The notes: generated by a model not told the origin, from the letters alone. A stretch of DNA of 60,000 bases from Polytrichum commune (GCA_950295325.1 OX485804.1:2606001-2666000), one strand, 5' to 3'; counted from the stretch's first letter, positions 40,101 to 53,000 are shown. Numbers and translations: made by a program.

Positions 40101-43100
40101 AGAAGGAAGCACTTTCCCAAGAGCTATCAGTTCGGCTCGGACATCCTTTCCCTGCATTCAGCTATAGTCAGCAGAGTTTCCATTGCATGTACCTAAAGGT
40201 GGAAATTTTATACATAGTGGTAAGTAAAACTCAATTCCACAATGCATTAGGTAAGATTTGAATCAGTAAGAATTAGAGCAGAATACAGAATGAAACTGTG
40301 TCACCATGCATATCAAAAGCTACCTTAACTTCCAAAATTTGGAATGCATCTTCTGGTTCTATGCAGGAATATTCTGAAGTAGAGTTGAGTAATCTATAGG
40401 ATGGCCTCAACTGTTCACTTCTTGGTTGAGGCAGTACAAGTCACTCTTCTTAATTGAACACCTATATTTGAGGGGTGTATGGCAAGGCTTCTACTTGAAG
40501 TGAACACCAACAAGACATGTGTCACAATGAGATTGGACAATGTGCTCAAAATATAGACACCATTCTAGGTTCAATAGTCACCACAATTGGGAGGGCCTTT
40601 GTGACCTTTTAGTTTAAAGACAATGAGGATATTCACTTTGATCTCTTATAACTTTTGCATCTCGACTCTGATCCTGAAGCTTAAAATGAAAAAAAATTCA
40701 ATTTGCAATTGCTAACTGGACGAGCCAATTCTCTTTCCGATCGAATGGCTGAATTTCTTTGTGGAGTTGGAAGTGCCCACATAGAGTTGCACACCTTAGT
40801 GTTGGCAGGCTTCTGTAATCATAACGCTTGATCTAATTCTTAGAATGACTTCCTTCTGGCATGATAACCTTCGCAGCATTGGATGATCAAGTGACAATAG
40901 TGTGCCTCACCAGAACCTTGCATTCAGGCAAAATTCGTTTCATGTGTAGGTATATACTGAAAGAAATCACTGACCTCGATCCCAAGTTCCTGACAAGCCT
41001 GTTGATATTTCACCGCTGCTGAAGCTGCACTCCTTTTGAACTCGGATTCTTTCCTCTCCATGTCAGTCAACTGCTGTTGAATTTTTGCTAGTTGCTTTTT
41101 TTGGTATGGACTTTAAAAGACAAAAACAAATATGGCCTCAGAGAAATGGCCAACAACACATTGAAATGGAAAGCATCACCAAATCACACAATGATCTACA
41201 ATCCTCTCCTTCAAGTCCTTATTCATTCAAAGGCACTTCAAACTAGAGCTTAAGGACCTGTAACCATTGAAATCCAAAAATCTCTCATTGGGGGAAATGC
41301 TGAGACAGTCCCACTTCACTTTGCACTAGAGCTTGAGGCCTAAGGCATTACAGGGGTGTGAATAAATGAAAAACCTACATGGAGTCCTACATGGCATGAA
41401 ATGGATAATGTGTCATGGCTACTAGAGTGTGCGTCAAGAAAACCTCAAAGGTGTGGGTTCAACACAAACGCGGGAGACCATGACACTCCAAAATCTCACA
41501 GCCCTTGATTTATTATAACTTATTGTGTAGAATGAACCACATGAATAGGATGGTAATGAAAAATCATACAGTTCAGAGCCTGGTCGCGTATGTCTTCACA
41601 CTACACTAGAAGGCCTATTACCACACAAAATTCAATTTCAATATTCCACAATACATCCTTTGGATGAATTTCAAGGGCCATCATAATTTCATGGTCACAG
41701 CCCTTGGTCATCGTATAAACCGGCTCTCAGCAGGAGTGCATGGAATTTGAGTGAAAAAAGAAGTGGAGAGGATGAATGTACATACATCTCATAATCTGTG
41801 AACTGCACCATCAGTTGTGCAGCTTCTCCAAGGTTTAGGAGCTCCTTCTCATAAGCCCGTACTATGGCATCCCACTCACCCTGTCCCATGATAACATCAC
41901 TTCACACAGATTCTAAAGAGGAAGATCATAAATGAGGAACACCACAAAAAGCCAAGATCAATGTTGCAACTCCAAGGATATTTCACCCAAAAAAACCTTT
42001 GCCTATCCTTGACCTCATGATTCAACGGCATTGAAATAGGCCACTTACAGCGATTCCAGAGAGGCGACCAAAGAAGTTGCGAGAATCGGGATTGGATTGC
42101 ACCAACAAATCTCTGATGCGTCTTGCTTCCAAATAACCAATGCCTGAACCCTCACCCCTATTTACTTTCTGCGGTAATTCTCCTCTAGCTAAGCAACTAT
42201 GCATTCCAATTCTCCATCATTACCCAAATATTTAAATCCAGGTTTGTTTCAAGAGGGATATTCAATCATGTGCACGTTTCCAAACAATCTCCTCCCTACC
42301 TGTCGCACCTCCAGCCAAACCCTTATACATGATTTCTAAAGAGCAAAACCAAGATCCTCAGCATACAATTCATCATGTGAGAGTACACTTAAGTCATGCC
42401 ATAGAATTTCAGGAGTTACCTCCTATAGACCTCAGAATGGAATTTTACTTACTTTCTAGATCGCAAGTTTGCAGCCATGGGTCAATTTCGACAGGGAGGG
42501 TGGAGAAAGCGGTTGCAATTCGCGCTCGCAAGGACGCAACCTTTTTCCTCCAATCCGCAGGCATTTTCTTACGATCCACCAGCCAATCTGTTCCATCCCA
42601 ACAAGATGCATGCCACAAGTTTTTCCTTCAGCCCTAAGCTTTATACCCAAAACCCAATCAAATATGTTCCACTCTCACTCCAACGTAATTCCCATCGGGA
42701 AGAGATTATGTCCTCCACTCGAAGTTTCTTAGGGTGAACCACACATTCAAACACATCATCTCATTCAGAAAATGTCATATGGTCCAAGAAATTGCTTACC
42801 AAGTTCTTCAATGATGTGCATAATCTCTTCCCGATTACGTTAGATAATGGCCATTGGGTGGGTTGGCGGCCAGGTCCACCCGATGGCCATTGTGTAGTAC
42901 AAGAAGCAAGCTACAATTTTTTCCTTCATCTTAACACCCAAAATCCCAACAAGCCAACAAACCTCATAAAACGTAACGAGTTGATTATACTTCAACTATC
43001 CAGAGACTCACAAAACGTGGTTGACTCGTGCTTAATTCCCAGAACCCAAACAAGCCAACAATCCCCATAAAACCCAACAGGTTGATTTCACTTCAACTAT

Positions 43101-43261
43101 CCACAAAACCTAAAAAACCCTAAGGAAATTGGGGTTTACTCCAAATTGTTGCCCGCGAACACACAAAAGGACATGAAAGAACCTGCGAGCTTGGAGTACG
43201 TAATGTCGATGGGCAGCAGCGAAACTGGATCCGCCGGCGTTGCGCCCGTGTGCTGGTCCAT
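37127..43261 (-). CDS. C53: C53 / CDK5RAP3 homologue, 10 exons, 610 aa
   Basis: Adaptor of the UFL1-DDRGK1-C53 UFMylation complex and an ER-phagy receptor that binds ATG8 and UFM1. Exons in coding order: 43261-43183, 42587-42453, 42143-42049, 41880-41786, 41110-40975, 40151-40002, 39545-38868, 38225-38017, 37907-37775 and 37249-37127. The sum is 1833 nt, in frame throughout. Conserved blocks: [62 protein letters not shown] and the C-terminal [10 protein letters not shown]. Exon 7 encodes an acidic disordered loop with five W-centred motifs: IVWD 298-301, INWG 321-324, IDWG 343-346, IVWD 367-370 and INWD 403-406. These are the shuffled ATG8-interacting motifs known for the family. It is longer than Arabidopsis C53 (about 550 aa), mainly in this loop. 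The start is the first in-frame ATG; upstream in-frame codons are not ATG. Confidence 0.95.
38485..38877 (-). repeat. Tandem duplication covering the exon 7 splice donor of C53
   Basis: Unit A (from 38485, GTCACCTAAGACTAACCAAG) and unit B (from 38694, GTCGCCTAAGATTAACCAGG) have a period of 209 bp. Unit B ends in exon 7 and carries the working donor, which in gene sense reads TTATTTGAG|GTAAGTTGTC. Unit A, inside the intron, has the diverged equivalent CTATTTGAGGCAATTGTC, where GT has become GC. This looks like an old duplication of the exon edge whose extra donor is now disabled. Confidence 0.8.
40440..40600 (-). repeat. Dispersed repeat R1, copy 3 (C53 intron 5, inverted)
   Basis: Read on the minus strand it matches the repeats at 9590-9740 and 12220-12320: GACTATTGAACCTAGAATGG, ATTTTGAGCACATTGTCCAA and CTCAAATATAGG in the same order. 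It may extend to about 40830. It lies inside intron 5 (40152-40974), as copy 1 lies inside an intron of the CCT gene. Confidence 0.6.
42846..42891. repeat. Short perfect-type hairpin in C53 intron 1
   Basis: AATGGCCATTGGGTGG (42846-42861) pairs with CCACCCGATGGCCATT (42876-42891), 15 of 16 positions, around a 14-base loop. Intron 1 (42588-43182) also holds a degenerate tandem repeat of about 100 bp (CCAACAAGCCAACAAACCTC near 42946 and CAAACAAGCCAACAATCCCC near 43047). The function is unknown. Confidence 0.6.
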
Positions 43262-45064
43262 TGCGGAACCCTGGCAAATCGTAAAACAGCTTGCGAGCAC
43301 AAATCGGAGAGCCTTGCCTCTTCTTTGCAAGACTAAGTTAGATTGTAGTATGACTACCTATCACATCATCATTTCTGTCGTTTCTGCTATCACCATGCAA
43401 AGCCCTGCTTATTTCATCACCGCCGAAACTCCTCGCTCCCAGAGCACCTAACTTCCAAGCACAAATCCACAAGCTCATTTCGCGCAAGTGCGTGTCTCTT
43501 GTATCAGCATCTGATCTTTCTCTGTACACGTTTCTGTTTGTGTGAAATCCTTCTTCGCCATGGTCGGAGTCCGGACCATGTTTTTGGTCTCCTTCCACGT
43601 TCTCTCTTCTTCCTTCACCTAACTTTCCTTCCCAAACACTTTTTCTTTTCTTTTGTTTGACCTCTAAAGGACCATAAGATCATATTTGGCTTTTCGCACA
43701 TTTTTGATTTGGTGCACAGACTGTTTTGAAGCCAGATATTGATTTATAGACATTTGGGATCGGAGTCGGTCTTCCAAGGTCTTATCTTCTGACCAAAATA
43801 AAATCATTTGATGATGGTTTTTTATTTTTTATCTATCAAAAAAATGTTCATATCTTGGTTTTTTGGACACTTTTTGGAGGTGTTTTCAAGTCAAGGCAAG
43901 TAAATATGGATAGGTCCAATCAAAATTAAAATGGACTAAAAAATTTGGAACAAATATATAACTTGTTTCTAATCTTCTGATCATATTTGAATGATTGGGA
44001 AATGTGTTTTCATGGAATAAATTCTCAAAGCAACCCATATTTGACATGTGCCCAAAGCAAGCCTAGGGAACCATAGTAAATAAACTCCCAAAGTGAACTT
44101 TTCTTTTTGTAGATTGGATAAACTCACGTGCATCATGAGTTTAGAAGAAAAAAGGTCACCTCGAGAATAATAACACAACCATCAAGAATGCAACACCAAC
44201 CAAAAACTAGACTCAGACACCTCTTGGATTATTGCACCATTGAGATTTCACGGCCTAGTAATCTCGATGGTCAAAATACTCTCAAATGATATGAGAGTGA
44301 AATATCAATGCCCTCAATATTGCTATATCCAATCCACTAAATATGGGTCACAAAAAATGCTAATTTAGAGAGGGGTAATTCACATGTAGACATTGAGTTT
44401 CTTATAGGGTAGGCCCATAAATAAGTGTTTGACATGCAGGATTATTTGGTGTTGCATACATAAGTTTTCATTTGTCATTGCATTCATAAATAATCATATG
44501 TATGAGAGAACTCCGTAAAATCATGGCGGTGACATGCATAGGACATAGGAATCCCCTTCATAAACAATATGGTCTACTATAATCCTTCAACAATGCCAAT
44601 GTCGATAATTTGAGAGCTTAGAATCTTGAGGGTGCATGTAACTCACACCAAAGGCATGGGAAGCCTCACTATGGATTTGCAACTCATAACCCTTCAAACA
44701 TCATTTCTCATTGGTTGAAAGAATATGTTGCACTCCACTCTCAAGACTATCAAAAGCCTTTTTCCAAGACTACCACTTTTACAAGACCTTTACAATTCTA
44801 CATTATTAATACATCCCTCTGTATCAGTTCATGTCAACATTTTTCCTTGACCCTACTCTCAAGTCTATTACAAATCCAATCTTTACCTTATTCCTATTCT
44901 TATAATAAATGAAATATCTATCTATCTATCTATCTACTTATCTATAACAAAAATTGAGAACCCCATCTTACATTAGGATCCCCCTTTAGGAATTTCCAAT
45001 ATTGGTAAAGGCATGAAATAACAGTTTCACAATTTTGGTTTCAATTTTTTGGGGCAGACTAAGA
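43262..45064. other. C53 5' flank and intergenic
   Basis: The first 300-400 bases are the presumed promoter and leader of C53. The minus-strand frame over 43598-43338 is not supported as a gene. The remainder is AT-rich with an (ATCT)n microsatellite at about 44913-44945. No gene is seen. Confidence 0.45.
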
Positions 45065-45283
45065 GTGAGTTTCCATGTAGGCTGCTCACCCACTAGATTC
45101 CAAATAATAATGGGTTGGAGGTGTTCTCATGCAGATTAACCAAAATGTAGACACATATAATATTTAACACTTGAAATAAAATAGTTGATTGGCAGACACA
45201 AACACCAGCCCACCAGATTCCATGTACATTTTGTCCTTATTCCCACTAGAATATGATGGACGAGCGGCCTACATGGAAACTCA
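45065..45283. mobile_element. Short TIR element (about 220 bp)
   Basis: TGAGTTTCCATGTAGGCTGC at 45066 is mirrored at the right end by GCGGCCTACATGGAAACTCA (45264-45283), with 21 of 22 bases paired. A looser inner pair, CCACTAGATTCCA against the inverse of CACTAGAATATGA, follows. There is no coding and no convincing target-site duplication, so the class is open. Confidence 0.65.
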
Positions 45284-45907
45284 CCTTGAGATTATTGTGG
45301 TATGTCCTATAGGCCCTATTCCACCTCCCAAGACATGGAAGTAGGGGTGTGCTCATGCTTGTGTCTTAGCTTCTCTCGAAATTCCAAATGTGGATGACAG
45401 TTTCAGGTTTTAACTCTTAAACATACTGTATACTTCTTTCTGCACATCTGACCGCCAAGATGTGCAGGCCTGAAGATCGACGGCCTCTGGTGAACTTCGA
45501 GGAAGCATAGTTGGTGATACCGGCAACAACAGGTCACCGAAACAACCCAGCCGGTCATGTTCATCTCCCTCAGCACAGGAGACGATGGGAAGAAAGTGCA
45601 GGTATGGGGCCAAGAAAGCGTTGTCATGATCTTTGCATTGCCATAATGTGAAGTATTGGAGGTCTTTCACACCTTTCAAAATTTTCTGCAAGGAGGGTTA
45701 GGGCCAGAGAAATTACTCTAGAAGGTATCAGGCAAATTTGATTTCCAGACGTTTGTGGACTGAAGGAGAAATATAGGTTTGAAACAACTTTGGTGCAAGC
45801 AGTGTTGTGTGACCGTTGAACTGAAGATCTGGAAAGTGGGGGGTTCATATGGATCCTGCATTTGTGAAAATGGCTTGTGAAGGTATGGAAAGATATGGAG
45901 AGCTTGC
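45284..45907. other. 3' flank of the small minus-strand gene
   Basis: A minus-strand open frame of 93 codons lies at 45691-45410, preceded by a CTTGCAG that could act as an acceptor. It has no recognised domain. It may be untranslated sequence of the gene at 45908-46711 or chance. Confidence 0.35.
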
Positions 45908-46711
45908 CTAAACCTCTGGTGCCTTCTTCTTGACTAATGTTGGAACAACATTTGCAAGTTCATGCTTCTTGAATAGCACCAGCCGAGGGTAAACGTTCAA
46001 GCATCCTCCTGCAAAAAAGAGTATGGAAGTCAGCACTTTCCTCTCTGAAAGAAATCAAAGTACCCAACATCAAATGCCGAAATTCTTCTGTGGACCTACT
46101 TTTTGGAAACCATCCATCGGAATGCATCATCCCAGCTCAGAGAAATTGCATTTAAAAGAAGCAAACAGGAAGCAGCACTGAATCAAGTATATCACTCACT
46201 GCCCTGTTTGATGCCCCCCTCCCCCCTATTTGTTTGATGGTTTATCTGCACGTCCAAGTGTGGAGGCAGTTGATAACGTCACTGGTGGTTCCCTGCAGCC
46301 CAGAATCTGACCTCAAATTGCAGCTGCTTACTGATTAGCCTCCTTAAAGTATTGGGCTTTCAAGAGGGTTTTTCGTTTGAGGTCACGGATCAGTGCAAGC
46401 CTTCAAGGTTCTTGGTTTATTAGGTACCAAGGCAGGTAGTTGCTCGAGCCTTCTTTTTCTTTTTCCCGCAGCCTGGACTACATTTCAATCACGGGAATTA
46501 GTATCCTAAAATCTTCAACTTTTCATGTATTGAAATTGGACCACATGTCGAGAATGTGACCAAATGGCTTAGTGAGATACTTACGGTTATTATTTGACCT
46601 CTCCAAATCTGCTTCCAAGGATAGCACATTATTCTTAAAGGCGCCCAAGTTCGTTTTCCAGTTTCTCTGCAGTATTTCATGCTCCTGTTTTTGAGCCCCA
46701 GGGTCATCCAT
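45908..46711 (-). CDS. Small unrecognised protein, 2 exons, 75 aa
   Basis: I do not recognise this protein. Exon 1 (46711-46585) starts MDDPGAQKQEHEILQRNW and encodes a 42-residue, charged, helix-prone segment (EHEILQRNW, VLSLEADLER). It ends in a strong donor, C|GTAAGTATC. Exon 2 (46008-45908) follows a TTTTTTGCAG acceptor and encodes GCLNVYPRLVLFKKHELANV, then VVPTLVKKKAPEV and a TAG stop. The joined frame is 228 nt with no stop until the end. Clean splice signals and non-random composition support a real gene; there is no signal peptide or membrane segment. It is transcribed head-to-head with the CEP70 gene, whose start lies 371 bp away, so the two may share a promoter. Alternative: a longer gene whose other exons I did not find. 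Confidence 0.6.
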
Positions 46712-47082
46712 GCTGAGCCTCCTAATCATGAAAAATTAAGTATTGAGAAACCTGTCTTTGTGGAAGTCATCTCTTCCGTGCTCGCTGCAATAATTTAGTT
46801 GCGGTCAGATTGCTTCCATAACCTCTGCGCACATCGATATTGAAATCTCTTGCCATTCATATAGGGTAGGCTCAAATGTAGAGACGAACTCACTAAACTC
46901 ATCTCCAGAATTTGTTAGGTTGCACCAGAAATCGTTCACGTTGATAAATAACTCTAGTCTGATGATGTTTTTTTGGTTATTCAGTTTACTGGGATGTGGA
47001 GCTGATCAACTGCTCGTCCTTACTTGTTCTTGATTCCTGCAAGTCTGACATGCTCACATAACCACTAATTAAGCTCTGCAGT
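46712..47082. promoter_or_regulatory. Divergent promoter between the 75-aa gene and CEP70
   Basis: 371 bp separate the two start codons, which point away from each other. An acceptor-like CTCTGCAG lies two bases before the CEP70 ATG, so CEP70 may have an upstream non-coding exon and the true promoter could lie elsewhere in this interval. No specific element was identified. Confidence 0.45.
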
Positions 47083-50000
47083 ATGGAAGACCTGGCCTCC
47101 TTCATACAGTCCATGAGCGAGAAGTATGGGCTTCTCGACACTGCAGGCAACAAGATTGGGAGTACCACGAGCCACCGACTCATGCATACTGCGGACACGC
47201 ATCAGGGCATCGAGCAGGAGGAAGATTTGGGGCTGGACACGAATTGGGAGTGTTTGTCGACGTTTCTGAACAGCAATATTGATCAGGTGGATCATGAACC
47301 CAGTAAGCACGAAGTGCGCAAGAAGTCACAGACGTCGAAGCGCATTAAGCTTGCAAGGAAGCTCTTGCAGGAGCAGTCAAGCCAGGAGGAGGGTGATGAT
47401 GATGACGATGAGGAAAATGAGTCGGCCTCGTCTGCGAGGACCAGCATGAAGACATCGGACCTGCTCCACAATGCTTCGTTCTTAGACGAACTCCAAAACC
47501 CAAGTTTATCAGACGACCTGCGCAGCACAGGGATGACGCATGGGCGCACCTCGTCAGACTCGGTGGACAAGGAGAACGATCACTGCAGCGGCCAGTCTTC
47601 CCTTCTCGTGCAGGAGTTTCTCACCAATGCAGGCGAGGATCTGGACGAAGTGGAATTCGCTCAGGAGATGGGCATCCAGCCACAGAAAGATTCTGACGCG
47701 AGGTCATGGCAAACCTCCCAGCTCTGGTTCCAGGATTACTGCTCTGCGAAACAAAGTGCTGCAGCAAAAAATAGCTTTTCGGAAAGACCATTGGGTGGAG
47801 AAGCGCCCAAGGCTCATGGTCCAGCAGATCATCACTTCAAGGTTCGAGGATTTAACTTGGCACATGATATCCTTCTTTCGAGTGGGAGCTCAACTTCGCC
47901 AGGGACGGAGCTCGACAGCCAGGTTGCAGAGGACTGCCATTCAGCCGCAGCTTCCGATTGCGGAGCTCCTGCTGCTTCTGCTGCTACTGCAGTGGCTTGC
48001 GGGTCAAGATGTGAAACACCTGATGATTTTGCAGCTGCGGTTGAGAGTGTTGAAAGGGGAAGGGAGAGCGCTGTGCTCGTGAACGCTAGGGTTGACAGGA
48101 TGCTGGAGGACGACGGTGCAAGTCACCGTGGTGCTGTGGTGCGTCACAGCGCCACGCATGTGTCAGAGGAGAATGGTGGGGGTACTTCTTCCAGTGGTCG
48201 GATTGTGCACGAAGAGTTTTTTGCAGATGTTAGGGTGAAGGACTTGAGTAATGGATCACTAGTCTCGGTGGCGAGGCAATGCTCCAGCTCCAGAGTTGCG
48301 GATATCGATGAGGCCAGTAAATTGCTCCTGGTTCAGCTTGACAAGAGCAGATCACTGCTCGGGCCGTCCACACCGAACTCCTCCTCCATGCGTCGGTCTC
48401 CTTCGTTGCAGCAGACTACTCGACCTCGGCAACCTGCAGCTGCACGGGATCCAGGTGGTAGCAACTCTCCCCTTAACCTACACAACGGTATCTAAGTCAC
48501 TTCTCATGCTTCTGAGGGAATTGATGATTTGCTATTTCACAAAGAGGAGAAACATGCTTAGAAAGAGGGCATTGAGAGGAACCCAATAACTGCTCTTCAT
48601 AGTGTTGAAAGTGCTTATGACACGGAAGCAGCTCCAAACCAGGCTCTAAGGACGCTTACCTCTGCGGGTGCTACAGATATTTGCCATTCCGGGGGTGGTC
48701 TTGACGAAGTCCAAGGTTGCAGGTCCGAAGAGGATCAGGGCGTGTCACCACGAAGCCAAAGGACACGAATGTCTCCGGTTTCGGTTGATCCTGCGACAGC
48801 TGCACCCAAGGGTCAGCAAGAGTACGACGAGTCTAAGAGTAATGGACGCTCATCAATATCGAGATGTCACGAAGAAGAGTATGACTCAAGGAATCGATCT
48901 CCAACGTGCCAGCAAGATGACTTTGTAGCGAGAGCTTTTCCAAGAGATCGGCTGCAAGCTGATCCTAATTCATCAGGAAGACATCAACAAAATCATCATC
49001 AGTCAGGAAGAGCTAATCTCCCAAGATCTGAGAACCATGATGATGCAGCGAGGGCCTCACCAAGGCATCCTGAGTATGAAGGGAAGCGAGTATCACCGGG
49101 TCATCAAGTAGAGGAATATTATGACGTATGGAGATATTCCTCAGGATATGAGCAGGATGATCATAGTAGAGCATCACCGAGCCATCAGCATGAAAGGGTG
49201 GATCATGGTGGGAGAAAATCCTCTTCACGGAAGCATTTAAACCATGTCCGGGAGGATCCAGAAGTTGAGGTAAATAGTGGGTATGAAGTAAAAGGACCTT
49301 CCTCAAGGAACCAACTGCAAGATATTGATCGGAGGAGGATATCATTTCGGGATTCGCAAGCAAAGCATAGTCCAGAACCCCGACATGCGGTACCTGCAGA
49401 CCATGTGCGGAGCCCATCCTCGGAAGATCCGGATGATTCACCCGGGAGCCACATACAAAGTTATGGGCGAGGAATAGGAATGCTATCAAGTGATAAGCAC
49501 AGCAATGGGATCCATGAAAGACAAGACTTTGAGGCTGGAAATGGCGCAATAGGACACCCAAAAAACTGCCACAAAGATGAGAAATTCTTTACAACACATG
49601 TGAATGAAAGTGCAAATTACTACCACGACAACGCGAAACCTTGGGAGAAGGCTTGGAATGAATTGGAAGAAGAAAGAGGAGTAGAAGAAGAAGAGGAATT
49701 AAGGCGGCCTGTTGAATCAAACAATCCTGTCGAATGCCACTCTAAGTGGGAACGAATCAGTGACCTGTTGTGTCAAAATGGGTTTCCACCTGTTCGGAGC
49801 CCGAGTTCAACTTCTGAGTTCGAGGAGGAGATTTACCTCGTCCTTTCGGAAATCGTCACCAATTATGAGCGCCGCGAGAAGCTCGTTCAGGTATTGTATT
49901 TCAATTGGATCTTCAGATCTTGTGCGTGTTCCATACACTGTTTTTCTCTCGCTCAATGAAGATGGGTTGCCAGACCACCACATGGTGTGCTTCGACACAG

Positions 50001-53000
50001 CTTCAAAACCTGTGGGGTAGGTATTCTCATCAATTTCAAGTGCATCGCACAAGATAAACCTGAAAATATGCCAAATGCTTAAAGTAAAAGTGCATGCCCT
50101 CCTTCGCCTTGATTGCCGCATTGGATAACTGATATATGCAATCGAGCTGGCCAGCTGATTCCACTCTAATTATTACTCGTTAGAAACAAGAACTCAGACC
50201 ATTACTTTAGTTTGTGAACGATGGAATTGGACTGGAATTCTTCGGCAAGTACCACTAAGCTGAAAAGTTGATGTGATTAGGCGCTTTTGGAGGAAAGCGA
50301 GGATTTACGGCAAGGCGAGGAGCGCCTCCATAGCCATATGCAACAGTTGGAGAGCGAGAGGGATGAGATGAAGCAGAATTTGGCGGCCTGTGAACAGCGT
50401 GCAGAAGTTGCATCTGAAACGGCAGAGCGTAACTGTGCAGCATTGCGGCGGGATTGCCAAAAGCTGGAATCCTCCAACGCCAATCTGATGCAACGCTGCA
50501 GGTACACAAGTTTGTCCTGCATCCCCTTCGCCAGAATCTCACTACCCCGGATCTCATTGTCCTAGTACCAATTGCTCTATTGATAGTAAATTTCGCTTGT
50601 CATGTTTACGACGTCGACAATTTCCCGGACATGTCTGCAGAAAGATAGCTAGCCGGTCCTCAATCTTATGTACCCAAAACATTGTACATGTCAGAACATT
50701 TGCCCTAAGTTATCCCCGAGTTTTATGTTACAATGTGACGAACTTCCTGGACTTATTAGAAGGTTAGAATGCTTGGCCTGAGTCAGCGACTGACTCGTGA
50801 GTTCTCCATTTTGGGGGCCTGTGCATGTCACCAAGAGAGGAAGTTCTATCAACAACGAGAGAAAATCTGACCATTCCAATAACCAGGAAAACCTTGACGC
50901 ATTAGATTATCGCCTACTCTGGCGTTCCTAAAACGCTTCTTTATAGTCTCGAACGGTGTTCTCCTGTTTCCATTCGACGCTTGCCATTACATGTCTTGAG
51001 TTGGGGTCTCTTGGGTGTTGGGGACAAAGAAACAGCCAGCTTGAGCATGCATGCCGGGCAAAAGAGCGCACTCTGCAGAAGCTGCAAGACAAGGTGCGCG
51101 TATCCATGGAAAAGGTGTGTAATTCAGAGTAGGAAACGACTGAAACTAATTAATCACGAGTTTTGGACTGTATATGGGTGGAGTAGTTTGATAAAATCTG
51201 GTCATTGAAAAGGTCGTATAAGACTGCATTTCAAATTCGTCTTCTTAGATACAAATCAGAAAGGTTTTGACGCATGACACAGACGATTAGGTTCAGACGA
51301 CATCTTCTTGATTGATCGCCAAATTCCAAATTCGTCTAATGTGGAAATCAATCAAGCCTTCAATTTTCTAGCAGTTAGGAATCAATATTCTTTTCATGTA
51401 CCAGGAAGAGCGTCATCGCACCAACGATAAGGAAGCGTACGAGAAGCTTAAGCACAAAGTTGCTGCAGCCCAGCGAACAAACGGCGAAGCTTTGGAGCCC
51501 AACTTCTTGCAGCGAGACTTAAAACCCGCCCAAATCGTGAGCTTCCTATTTATTCTTCCCAGTTAACCAGAGGCAGTGCGAATGCTGTCTCCAATCAACA
51601 CGATTTCTAAGAAGAATTATGAAACCCAAGCCATGCATGCTAATTTGTGAATAGCACCCCAATTCTTGTTGTTGTTTTTAGAAAGTACCCGGGTTCTGGA
51701 TGGATATTGCAAGATTCGAGGATACCCTAGTGTCCAAGATCTGAAAGTGTGCTCTTAGGGAGCACTCGCTGGAACTGGCTCGGTTATTCATGTATACACC
51801 TTTGAGGAAAGCATTGAAAGACCTTATTAATGGTGGGACATTGACAGGTAGGAGTTTATGAGAGACAAAAGGTGGCCCTGGAGAACGAGATAGCAACTCT
51901 TCGGGCTGAGAATGGACAATTGTGTCGCGACTTGTGTGAGAAGGAGAATTTAATATTGAACAAGGTGCTCGGGACGGAAGAGACCAAGAAGGCTTTTGAA
52001 ATGCTCAACCGAAAACAACAGTCACAGGTTTGTGTCATCTACATTTGTACATGTCTTCGCTTCCGTTGATGTGATGGTTTTTGGAAATTGTCTACTGTCA
52101 CCTCAGGATGACCAAGAATTTCCAAATATCTGCAGAACATGGGCTTTGCCGAACTGATTGCCTTCATCCTATAGGGGCAAAAGATGAGAGAATGATCTGG
52201 TTCAAGTCTTAGGTTACATAACCCATAAAAAGAGATACATAAGTGCTAACAGGGTATGCGTGTGCTCTACCTCTTACTGAAATACGAATGTTGAAAATCG
52301 CGCAGCAATTGGAGGAGAAGGAGAAGGAGATTCGTCGTTTGCAGGAGGAATTGAAAGCACGGCCACCAGTGGAAGTGCTCGAAGAGCGCTTTCGTGTTGC
52401 CTCCTACCAATTGAAGGAGCCACATGTAGAGTTCCCTTTCTTCTTCAAAGCCTATGTCTTGCCTCCTCTGTCGTTTTGATTCACCCTTCAAAAGTAAGAA
52501 GATTTGACTGACATTCGTAAATCAGAAAAGCTCACGAGTTCACTAACATCCAATACAGGCTGGAAAAAAAAATTTAACAGTGCAACCATGGCTAATCTCA
52601 AATGTGGACTACTTACCTCTGTTTGGTGACCGATGGATCAGCAGCATCTCCGCAATGACCATCGACGAAACATTGGCTCCCTGGAAAGGATTTTGCAGCA
52701 AATATGTCAGCTCCTTGAGCTCGACGAACCTGGCTCTATCCTGGTAAGAACATACACATCCTCCATTAGATTTTTCATACAGGGCCTTCATTTTCTTACA
52801 GCCAACTATGCGAGACATACATTGGGCTTACACGGGGCATTGAGATGAGTCATTATAAGCACAAAGCTTATCCAAGAAGTTGCACCGCAGGAAACTTTGG
52901 AGAGTTTGTTATTGCTCGTGTCAGCAGTCCCGCGCATGGAACAGTTTGTGGGCGATGTCTGTAACATTATTTTCATTGAAGGACAAAATTGGATTCTCTC

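Noticed and set aside
45410-45691. 93-codon minus-strand frame downstream of the 75-aa gene
   Set aside because: An acceptor-like site precedes it, but the 75-aa frame already ends upstream and no domain is seen; it could equally be UTR.
47540-48082. 180-codon frame in another phase inside CEP70 exon 1
   Set aside because: It overlaps a longer frame with start codon and splice-consistent continuation; it has no domain of its own.
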